Shown here in pieces: positions 1 to 6,457 of a stretch of DNA of 16,430 bases. How positions within the stretch are numbered: position 1 is the stretch's first letter; each line of letters opens with the position of its first letter. The translations under genes and the position numbers were made by a program. This DNA comes from Caulobacteraceae bacterium (GTDB lineage: Bacteria > Pseudomonadota > Alphaproteobacteria > Caulobacterales > Caulobacteraceae). The stretch spans positions 1 through 16,430 of the forward strand of contig CANJYY010000015.1 of assembly GCA_947479185.1 (NCBI GenBank). The letters are read 5' to 3'. The notes beneath the pieces were generated by a model. That model made no database searches, had not been told where the DNA came from, and saw only the letters and a program-made list of their open reading frames with translations.

Positions 1-1509
1 GGCCAGCACGTTGCGCAGGGTCTCCATCCAGGCGCCCGGCTTCGGCATCAGCCGCAGCAGCGCCGGGGCAAACGACAGGGCCACGAACGGCGCGGCGAGG
101 CCGAGCCCGAGGAAGGCGAACACCGACAGCGACACGATCGGGCTCTGGGTCAGGGCGAAGCCCATCGCCGGGCCCATGAAGGGCGCGGTGCAGGGCGCGG
201 CCACGACCACCGCCAGCACGCCGGTCAGGACACTGCCGAGCAGGCCCCGGCTGTTGTCGGCCAGACTGCCGCCGACGCCCTGCAGCGACGCGCCGATCTC
301 GAACACGCCCGACAGGTTCAGCGCCACCAGCAGCATCAGCACCGACAGGGCGGCCACGGCGGCGGGCGACTGCAGCTGGAAGCCCCAACCGACGGCCGCG
401 CCGGCGGCCTTGAGCGCGATCAGTACGCCGGCCAGGGCGACGAACGAGGCCACCACGCCGAACAGATAGGCCAGGCCCTGATGCCGCGCGGCCTTGGCCT
501 CGTGCGCATGGCCGGCCAGCGAGGCGGCCTTCATCGACAGGATCGGGAACACGCAGGGCATCAGGTTGAGGATCAGCCCGCCGAGGAAGGCGAACAGCAG
601 CGCGACGGGCAGGCCCAGCGGGAAGCCGTCGGTGGGCGCGGCGACCACGCCCAGGCCGGACGCGCCGGCGGGCAGGGCGCCCGCCTCGGCCGAGATCTCG
701 AACGCCCGGTCGCCCAGCGCCAGCACGCCGTCGAGCGTCTTCGGCGCCGTCCCCTGGGTGAAGTCGTAGCCGCCGGGCACGCGGATCGTCAGGCCATCGG
801 GACCGCGCTCCACGACCTGCGGGTCGGCATGCTTGATCGCCGTGCCGCTGAACGGGAAGAACCAGGCCCCGGCGAGATCGGCGTCCTTTAGCTCGGCGCC
901 GGTCACGGCCAGCGACAGCTTGCCGCCCGTCACGGCGAAGACGGCGCTCAGGTTCGACGGCTTGGGCGCTTTCGCGAGCGCCTCGGCGATGCGCGGGGCC
1001 CAGACCTTGTCCGGCTGCGGCGGTCCGGCGACCACGGGCAGATCCAGCGTGAGGGTGGCGTCCTCGGGGATGCAGGTCTCGGCGCAGACGAGGAAACTGA
1101 CGTTCACCTGCAGGCGCGCGGTCTGGCCGGGTTTCGCCGACGCCGGAACCTCGACCGGCACGGCCAGCAGCGTCTCGCCCTCGTAGGCGTAGACGCCCAG
1201 CTGGTTGGGCTTCTCGCCCTCGAGCAGAAGCCTGGGCGTCGGCCAGACGATCTCGCCGGCCTTCCAGCCCGCCGGCAGGGTCCAGGCCAGTTTCGTGGCG
1301 TTGCCCGCGTCGCCGACGTTGCGCCAGTAGGTGTGCCAGTCCTTGTCGATCTTCTGTCGCACGGCGACGAACACCGTGCCGCCCGGCACAGCGGCCTCCT
1401 GGGCCACCAGTTCGGCCTCGATATGGCCGGTGTTCACCGGCGCGGCGAGCGCGGGTGCGGCGGTCAGGGCCAGCAGGACGGCCGCGAGGGCGAGGAGCAT
1501 CGAACGCAT
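1..1509 (-). CDS. DsbD/ScsB-family thiol:disulfide interchange protein, partial (C-terminus beyond left edge)
   Basis: The first 503 residues are visible. The protein should pass electrons from cytoplasmic thioredoxin across the inner membrane to periplasmic thiol proteins. Residues 1-22 are a signal peptide (MRSM, then a Leu/Ala core ending PALA). A periplasmic N-terminal domain follows, with a Cys pair in FLVCAETCIPEDA (C142, C146). From about residue 296 it becomes strongly hydrophobic, with the two cysteines expected of the DsbD transmembrane domain: MPC (C319, in NLMPCVFPILSMK) and APC (C440, in VVAAPCTAPFMGP). The C-terminal thioredoxin domain, if present, lies outside the window. The C-x3-C spacing of the N-domain looks more like ScsB than E. 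coli DsbD, which is my inference. The ATG at 1509 adds an Arg to the signal peptide and is the first start after an in-frame stop; the ATG at 1500 is the alternative. It lies 41 bases after the beta-propeller gene and may be co-transcribed with it. Confidence 0.93.
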   Translation of the reverse strand, partial: MRSMLLALAAVLLALTAAPALAAPVNTGHIEAELVAQEAAVPGGTVFVAVRQKIDKDWHTYWRNVGDAGNATKLAWTLPAGWKAGEIVWPTPRLLLEGEKPNQLGVYAYEGETLLAVPVEVPASAKPGQTARLQVNVSFLVCAETCIPEDATLTLDLPVVAGPPQPDKVWAPRIAEALAKAPKPSNLSAVFAVTGGKLSLAVTGAELKDADLAGAWFFPFSGTAIKHADPQVVERGPDGLTIRVPGGYDFTQGTAPKTLDGVLALGDRAFEISAEAGALPAGASGLGVVAAPTDGFPLGLPVALLFAFLGGLILNLMPCVFPILSMKAASLAGHAHEAKAARHQGLAYLFGVVASFVALAGVLIALKAAGAAVGWGFQLQSPAAVAALSVLMLLVALNLSGVFEIGASLQGVGGSLADNSRGLLGSVLTGVLAVVVAAPCTAPFMGPAMGFALTQSPIVSLSVFAFLGLGLAAPFVALSFAPALLRLMPKPGAWMETLRNVLA

Positions 1510-1550
1510 GCCCGTCTATATGGCCTGCGACGGCCGCAGGGCGAGTCCGC

Positions 1551-3074
1551 CTATTCGTTGATCTGCCAGATCCGCGTCGTGCCGCTGGTCTCGTAGGAGA
1601 CGACCAGCAGGGGCTTGCCGTTGGGCGAGGTCGCCGCGGGAATGAACAGCACGCCCTCCGGCCCCTGGTCGCCGGACGCCGGGTCGGTCGGCGGCAGGTC
1701 GTCGTTGCGCGTGGTCGCGTAGCCGGCGGGCCTGGGATGCGCCGGGTCGCTCAGATCGAAGATCATCACCCCGCCGTCCCGCTCTAGGCCGACGAAGGCG
1801 TAGGGCTTGCCGCCGAGCACGCCGACCGCGACACCCTCGGGCTCCGGCCCCTTGTCGTCGGACCGGCTGTCGGCGCCGGCTTCGAGATTGTTCAGGTTGA
1901 AACCCTTCAGGCCCCGGGTCGCCGTCTGTTGCTCGATGGCGTCGCAGCTGTCGGCGACCAGGGCGCCGTCAAGGCCCCAGATGCTGATCGACCGGCCGCC
2001 GTAGGCGTAGACCGCGTCCAGGTCGCCGTCGCCGTCCTTGTCGCCCAGCAGGGTGGTGGTCTTCAGCCGCGCCAGTGAGTCGGTCGCCGGACCGGCCGGG
2101 AACACCGTCGGATCCAGCTTGAGATCCTTGACCCGCTTTTCCTCGGAGAAGGCCGGCAGGTCCTGGGAGTCACCTTCGTTGGCGGACACCAGCCAGGACT
2201 TGCCGCCCGCCTGGAACATCGCGATGGCGTCGGGCTGGTACAGGCCGAACACGTTGGGGTGGGGCAGGATGGCGATCGCGCCGTCCTTGTCCGAAACATC
2301 CGCCGGGCAGGTCGCGAACGACTTGAAGCCCAGGCCGCGAACGGCCGTGACCTTCGCCGACGCGAGATCGACGATCGCCAGGGCATTGACCTCCTGCAGC
2401 CCGACATAGGCCGTGCGGCTGTCGGGCGAGATCGCCACATACTCGGGCTCGGCGCCCTGGGCGAACGTCGCGCCGGGCCGGACCGGCTTGCTGCCCGGGA
2501 CGGCTACGCCGTTCCAGGCGGCGAAGCCCGCCAGGCGGACAACGGCCTTGTCGTAGCCGGCGGACACATCGATGACCGCGACGCTGCCGTCCGGATCACG
2601 GGCCATGTCGGCGGGCGCCGGCTCGCCTTCGTCGGCGACCACCACATAGCGGCCATCGGGCGAGAAGGTCAGCATGTCGGGCATGGCCCCGACCTCGACG
2701 ACGCCGAGCAGCTTGAGGTCCGCCGCGCGGAAAAAGACGACCTTGCCGGGGTCCTGCGGATTCTGGCCGTCCACCGCCGCCGCGACCACGCCGTCGCGCA
2801 CCGCGACGCTGTTGACGCCGCCGCCATGGGCGGAGAGCGAAAAGGCCTGCAGCGACTTCGGGGCCTCGACGTCGCTGATGTCCAGCACGTCGATGGCGCG
2901 GGTCTCGGAGTTGGTCACGAACAGCCGCTTGCTCGCCGGATCATAGGTGGTGATTTCCGACGCGCTCTTGCCAAACCCGCCGTGGCGGTAGACGCCCAGC
3001 GGCGTCAGGTCGACGGCGAGCGCCGGCGAGGCCGACAGGGCGAGCAGGCTCACGACAGCAACGAGACGGCGCAT
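1551..3074 (-). CDS. Secreted choice-of-anchor I family beta-propeller protein
   Basis: 507 residues. The signal peptide (residues 1-20, ending SPALA) predicts export to the periplasm or outside. The rest consists of propeller-blade repeats, seen as recurrent 'sPDgr.yvv' and 'iavvDl' strands such as FSPDGRYVVVADEGEPA (137-153) and AEPEYVAISPDSRTAYVGLQ (208-227). Family hallmarks are a calcium-type loop DKDGDGDLD (345-353), YGGRSISIWGLDG (358-370), ADSRSDDKGPEPEG (401-414), FVGLERDGGVMIFDL (427-441) and DQGPEGVLFIP (469-479). This family is often annotated as alkaline-phosphatase-like, but I see no phosphatase active site and would not assign an enzyme activity. The C-terminus ends shortly after the last blade (RIWQINE), with no sorting or anchoring tail. 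The start is supported by GGGAG at 3082-3086, seven bases upstream. It probably heads a transcript that continues into the DsbD/ScsB gene. Confidence 0.88.
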   Translation of the reverse strand: MRRLVAVVSLLALSASPALAVDLTPLGVYRHGGFGKSASEITTYDPASKRLFVTNSETRAIDVLDISDVEAPKSLQAFSLSAHGGGVNSVAVRDGVVAAAVDGQNPQDPGKVVFFRAADLKLLGVVEVGAMPDMLTFSPDGRYVVVADEGEPAPADMARDPDGSVAVIDVSAGYDKAVVRLAGFAAWNGVAVPGSKPVRPGATFAQGAEPEYVAISPDSRTAYVGLQEVNALAIVDLASAKVTAVRGLGFKSFATCPADVSDKDGAIAILPHPNVFGLYQPDAIAMFQAGGKSWLVSANEGDSQDLPAFSEEKRVKDLKLDPTVFPAGPATDSLARLKTTTLLGDKDGDGDLDAVYAYGGRSISIWGLDGALVADSCDAIEQQTATRGLKGFNLNNLEAGADSRSDDKGPEPEGVAVGVLGGKPYAFVGLERDGGVMIFDLSDPAHPRPAGYATTRNDDLPPTDPASGDQGPEGVLFIPAATSPNGKPLLVVSYETSGTTRIWQINE

Positions 3075-3178
3075 GGAGAATCTCCCGATGAGCGGTCCTC
3101 AGAGCACGCTGTTGCGACGGTTTGTTGACTCCCTCTCGACTTCGCCACGGCTCAGGCCATGATCGACGCCAAAACCAT

Positions 3179-3183
3179 GAGGA
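3179..3183 (+). promoter_or_regulatory. Shine-Dalgarno site that decides the MDR oxidoreductase start
   Basis: GAGGA lies five bases before the ATG at 3189. The in-frame upstream ATGs at 3159 and 3177 have no comparable site, so 3189 is preferred. A weak -35-like TTGACT sits at 3125-3130, but I see no matching -10. Confidence 0.5.
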
Positions 3184-3188
3184 CCGAG

Positions 3189-4205
3189 ATGCCCGTCAAC
3201 CATGCCTGGATTCTGAACAAGCGGCCTGTCGGCGACATCGCGCCGGGCGACCTGGAATATGTCGAGCGGCCGTTGCGCGGCCTGGAGCCCGGCGAGGTTC
3301 TGGTGCGCAACGTCTACCTGTCGCTGGATCCGACCAACCGCATCTGGATGAGCGACCAGGACCAGTACCTGCCGCCGGTCGAGGTCGGGGACGTGATGCG
3401 CGGCGGGACCATCGGCGTGGTCGAGGAGAGCCGCTCGGAGCGCTTTCCCGTAGGGACCGCGGTCAACGCCGGCCTGTCCGGCTGGCAGAGCTATTCCATC
3501 GCCCACGAAGGGACGCTCAACCCGGTGCCCATGCTGCCCGGCGTGCCGATGACGGCCTTCATGAGCGTGCTCGGCGCGACCGGCCTGACGGCCTGGTTCG
3601 GCATGGTCGATATCGGCAAGCCCCAGCCGGGCGAGACTGTGGTCGTTTCCGCCGCCGCCGGCGCGGTCGGCTCGATCGCCGGCCAGATCGCCAAGCTGAA
3701 GGGCGCGCGGGTCATCGGCATCGCCGGCGGCCCGGAGAAGTGCGCCTGGCTGGTCGACGAACTCGGGTTCGACGGGGCCATCGACTACAAGAACGAGGAC
3801 GTCGGCGCGGCGCTGGACCGGCTCTGCCCGAATGGCATCGACGTCAACTTCGAGAACGTCGGCGGCGCGATCATGGACGCCGTGATCGCCCGGATGAACA
3901 ACTTCAGCCGCATGCCCCTGTGCGGCATGATCAGCACCTACAACACCGAAGGCCCGATCCCGGGGCCGAGCGACTTCGCCCGGGTGCTGATGCGGCGGAT
4001 CATGATCCGCGGCTTCATCGTCATCGACTTCATCCCGCGGGCGGGCGAGGCGATGGCGGAGCTGGCGCCCTGGGTCCTGCAGGGCCAGATCAAATGGAAG
4101 GCGCACGCCGTCGACGGCCTGGAAAACGCGGCCGAGGCGGTCAAGCGGCTGTTCACCGGCGACCACGACGGCAAGCTGCTGATTCGCATCTCGGCGGAGC
4201 CCTGA
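3189..4205 (+). CDS. NADP-dependent MDR-family oxidoreductase (CurA / prostaglandin-reductase-like)
   Basis: 338 residues from the ATG at 3189; 348 if the ATG at 3159 is used. It belongs to the zinc-free medium-chain dehydrogenase/reductase group that reduces the C=C bond of alpha,beta-unsaturated ketones or aldehydes with NADPH, in the cytoplasm. An N-terminal GroES-like domain carries the family motif VYLSLDPTNRIWM (42-54). The Rossmann motif is SAAAGAVGSIAGQIAK (154-169). IAGGPEKCAWL (178-188) is the usual 2'-phosphate-recognising segment of this family, and FENVGG (221-226) corresponds to the family's FDNVGG. The structural and catalytic zinc ligands of alcohol dehydrogenases are absent, as expected for this group. 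Length is normal. It stops four bases before the next gene, so the two form an operon. The physiological substrate cannot be read from sequence. Confidence 0.92.
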   Translation: MPVNHAWILNKRPVGDIAPGDLEYVERPLRGLEPGEVLVRNVYLSLDPTNRIWMSDQDQYLPPVEVGDVMRGGTIGVVEESRSERFPVGTAVNAGLSGWQSYSIAHEGTLNPVPMLPGVPMTAFMSVLGATGLTAWFGMVDIGKPQPGETVVVSAAAGAVGSIAGQIAKLKGARVIGIAGGPEKCAWLVDELGFDGAIDYKNEDVGAALDRLCPNGIDVNFENVGGAIMDAVIARMNNFSRMPLCGMISTYNTEGPIPGPSDFARVLMRRIMIRGFIVIDFIPRAGEAMAELAPWVLQGQIKWKAHAVDGLENAAEAVKRLFTGDHDGKLLIRISAEP

Positions 4206-4209
4206 GACC

Positions 4210-4602
4210 ATGCCTTCCAGCTTTGACGACATCTCGATCGGCCAGGTGATCAACCTCGGCGCCGTGGCGGTCGACGCCGCGGCGCTGGACGCCTTCATCC
4301 GCGCCTTCGCCACGGGCTGGGCCAGCGATCGCGGGGCGCCGGACGCGATGGTCTACGCCCTGTGGTCGCGGCTGGAGGAGCACGCCTCGGCCGACTGGCC
4401 CCAGACCAAGCGCCTGGGCGTCGACGCGCTGCGCTGGGCGCGCAACCCGCCGGTCGGCGAGTTGCTGCGCGGTCGCATGACGGTGATGGGCAAGGACCCG
4501 GTGGGCGAGGACAAGGGCATCATCATCGCCCAGCACGATCTGCTCGACGAGGCCGGGCGCCTCGTCTTTTCCTGCCTCACGCGGAGCGTGTTCGCCCGCT
4601 AG
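4210..4602 (+). CDS. Small MaoC-like hot-dog-fold protein, probably non-catalytic
   Basis: 130 residues. It begins like MaoC-type acyl dehydratases (FDDISIGQVINLG, 5-17) and ends with the matching strand region (GVDALRWARNPPVGELLRGR, 70-89, then DKGIIIAQHDLLDEAGRLVFS). Between them, the segment that normally carries the catalytic Asp-x4-His (FDPxxxH..., then a central helix) is shortened to FATGWASDRGAPDAMVYALW (33-52), with no D-x4-H. I therefore expect a hot-dog fold that binds acyl groups, or pairs with a partner, without hydrating enoyl-CoA. It begins four bases after the MDR oxidoreductase and so is translated with it, which suggests related acyl or enone substrates. A divergent active hydratase using other residues cannot be excluded. 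Confidence 0.75.
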   Translation: MPSSFDDISIGQVINLGAVAVDAAALDAFIRAFATGWASDRGAPDAMVYALWSRLEEHASADWPQTKRLGVDALRWARNPPVGELLRGRMTVMGKDPVGEDKGIIIAQHDLLDEAGRLVFSCLTRSVFAR

Positions 4603-4613
4603 AGGTCAGGGAT

Positions 4614-4640
4614 CCGCGGCCACCCGGCGGGCGGCCGCGG
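4614..4640. terminator. Possible bidirectional terminator between convergent genes
   Basis: An eight-base perfect inverted repeat (CCGCGGCC at 4614-4621, GGCCGCGG at 4633-4640) with an 11-base loop fills the 46-base gap between the hot-dog gene (plus) and the SapC gene (minus). No T-run follows on either strand, so this is a position-based suggestion. Confidence 0.35.
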
Positions 4641-4648
4641 CGTCCCGA

Positions 4649-5443
4649 TCAGGAAACCAGGCCGGCGCGCTGGATCGAACGATCGCTGGCGATGGCGACC
4701 AGACGGTCCCAGCCGATCAGCGACGTCAGGTGGTTGTAGATCTTTTCCAGGGCGCCGTTGTCGCGCAGCGTGGCCAGTTGTTCGCCCGACAGGGCGTTCA
4801 GCTTGGCTTCCGAAACGGCGAAATACTCGGCCAGCTTGACCGGCTCGGTCGTGCCGTCTTCCTTGGGCATGTTGAACACCGTCTCGCGCGTCTCGAACAG
4901 GTCGAGGTCACGCAGCAGCTTGACGAACGACTCGGTGCGGCGACGCTCGCCCTCGAAGTCCTCGCAGAACTTGATGGCGCTCTGGGTGTATTCCGACGGC
5001 TCGCCGTTGTCCTGGAACAGCGGCAGGTCGGCCTCGGCCTTGTCGGAGAAGATGCTGGCGTTGCGCTCGATGCAGACGACCATGCGGTTCTGGCTTTCGT
5101 CAGCGGCCAGCACGAACGGATAGCGGCGGATGTAGGCCGGCACGTAGCCGCCCACGGTGAACGAGCCGTCTTCGTGGACGAACAGGTTTTCACCCTGGTT
5201 GATGCCCAGCACGCCCAGCGGCATGTACTGGTCGCCGGCGAAGATGATCGGATAGCAGATCGAGGCGAAGGTGAACTCGGCCACGGTCAGGGGCACGACA
5301 TGGGCCTCGGCGGCGAAGCCGAACGGCTTTTCCATGCGCTTGACGCCCAGGCCGCTGTGCTGGTCGCGGCTGAGCGGCTCGGGGGTCGTGTAGAACAGGA
5401 CGTTCCCGGTGACCGGGCTGGCGGCGGCTGGGGTCTTGGCCAT
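4649..5443 (-). CDS. SapC family protein
   Basis: 264 residues, recognised as the SapC family, named after a gene of the Campylobacter S-layer locus. The biochemical function is unknown. Typical features are an N-terminal segment with HSGLGVKRMEKPFGFAAEAH (29-48), then VPLTVAEFTFASICYPIIFAG, then GVLGINQGENLFV and GGYVPAYIRRYPFVLA (in AYIRRYPF the aromatic/basic run is characteristic). The C-terminal half is charged and helical and ends with LTSLIGWDRLVAIASDRS. I see no signal peptide or membrane segment, so it is probably cytoplasmic. SapC genes in related bacteria are often found near TonB receptor and tryptophan-halogenase-like genes. Here it stands alone, facing the hot-dog gene and divergent from the hydratase. 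The ATG at 5443 has only a weak AAGAG ribosome site. Confidence 0.88.
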   Translation of the reverse strand: MAKTPAAASPVTGNVLFYTTPEPLSRDQHSGLGVKRMEKPFGFAAEAHVVPLTVAEFTFASICYPIIFAGDQYMPLGVLGINQGENLFVHEDGSFTVGGYVPAYIRRYPFVLAADESQNRMVVCIERNASIFSDKAEADLPLFQDNGEPSEYTQSAIKFCEDFEGERRRTESFVKLLRDLDLFETRETVFNMPKEDGTTEPVKLAEYFAVSEAKLNALSGEQLATLRDNGALEKIYNHLTSLIGWDRLVAIASDRSIQRAGLVS

Positions 5444-5497
5444 TCGAGACTCTTATAGCTGCGGGCGGATCCGGCCGCGATGAAAGGTGAGCCGGCG

Positions 5498-5526
5498 CTT
5501 CTAGCCGATCAGAGGGAACCCGGCAA
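5498..5526 (-). promoter_or_regulatory. Predicted promoter of the sapC-family gene
   Basis: On the minus strand, TTGCCGG (5526-5520), a 14-base spacer and GCTAGAAG (5505-5498) match the Caulobacter housekeeping pattern (TTGACGS, N10-14, GCTANAWC) at all but one position in each box. Transcription would start near 5491, leaving a leader of about 48 bases before the ATG at 5443. Confidence 0.5.
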
Positions 5527-5601
5527 TCCGACCTCCCGTCTTGCGGATCGTAGCGTGGACGCGCTTCAATCTGCGCAAGAAGAAAACCCCGGGAGACGTC
5601 C

Positions 5602-6453
5602 ATGCCTATCGCCTACCCCGAGATTCTGTCGCTCGCGACCGAGAACCAGCCGTTCGCCTGGACCGACAAGGACACGATGCTCTACGCCCTCGGCGTCGGC
5701 ATGGGCTCGGACCCGATGAACCTGGACGAGCTGCCGTTCGTCTACGAGAGCGGCCTGAAGGCCGTGCCGACCATGGCCACGACGGTCGCCTGGGGCGCCG
5801 GACCCGGGTTCGGCAGGCAGGGCCTCAACGTCCTGCTGGTGGTCCACGGCGAGCAGAAGGTCGAGTTCCACAAGCCATTGCCGACGGAGGCGTCGGTTCT
5901 CGCGACGAGCCGGATTATCGGGGCCTATGACAAGGGCGACAAGGGCGCGGTCGTCTACAACGAGACGGTGCTCGCCGACGCGACGTCGGGCGAGAAGATC
6001 GCCACCCTGACCGGGTCGCTCTTCGCCCGCGGCGACGGCCATTTCGGCGGCCCGTCCGAGGGCGGGCCGGAGCCGCACGTGGTTCCGACACGGTCGCCGG
6101 ACCTGTCGGTCGACATCGCGACACGGCCCGACCAGGCGCTGATCTACCGCCTCAGCGGCGACCGCAATCCGCTGCACTCTGACCCGCGGTTCGCGGCGGC
6201 GGCCGGCTTCCCGCGCCCGATCCTGCACGGCCTGTGCACCTACGGCATCACCTGCCGCGCGGTGCTCCAGGAATACTGCGGCTTCGATCCGGCGAAGATC
6301 AAAAGCCACCAGGTGCGCTTCTCCAGCCCGGTGTTCCCGGGCGAGACGATCACCGTCGACCTGTGGAAGGACGGCGACGTCGTCTCGTTCGAGGCCCGGG
6401 TGAAGTCGCGCGGCGTCACGGTCGTGAAGAACGGCAAGTCGGTCCTGGGGTAG
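5602..6453 (+). CDS. MaoC/hydratase-2 family enoyl-CoA hydratase
   Basis: 283 residues with a double hot-dog layout, like the hydratase-2 part of eukaryotic multifunctional enzyme 2. It should hydrate trans-2-enoyl-CoA to (R)-3-hydroxyacyl-CoA. The N-terminal half (about 1-150) is the degenerate substrate-binding hot-dog. The C-terminal half carries the hydratase-2 signature YRLSGDRNPLHSDPRFAAAA (182-201), with catalytic Asp187 and His192, followed by GFPRPILHGLCTYG (202-215). The end motif HQVRFSSPVFPGETI (236-250) is also typical. The start is firm: GGGAG at 5591-5595 lies six bases before the ATG. A weak promoter may lie at 5541-5570 (TTGCGG and GCTTCAAT), flanked by a seven-base inverted repeat (TCTTGCG at 5540, CGCAAGA at 5574). 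It converges on the ZnuD-like receptor with only four bases between the stop codons. Confidence 0.92.
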   Translation: MPIAYPEILSLATENQPFAWTDKDTMLYALGVGMGSDPMNLDELPFVYESGLKAVPTMATTVAWGAGPGFGRQGLNVLLVVHGEQKVEFHKPLPTEASVLATSRIIGAYDKGDKGAVVYNETVLADATSGEKIATLTGSLFARGDGHFGGPSEGGPEPHVVPTRSPDLSVDIATRPDQALIYRLSGDRNPLHSDPRFAAAAGFPRPILHGLCTYGITCRAVLQEYCGFDPAKIKSHQVRFSSPVFPGETITVDLWKDGDVVSFEARVKSRGVTVVKNGKSVLG

Positions 6454-6457
6454 CCGC

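Noticed and set aside
5540..5580. Seven-base inverted repeat TCTTGCG/CGCAAGA before the hydratase gene
   Set aside because: It has short arms with a 27-base spacer and could arise by chance in GC-rich DNA. I mention it only within the gene entry.
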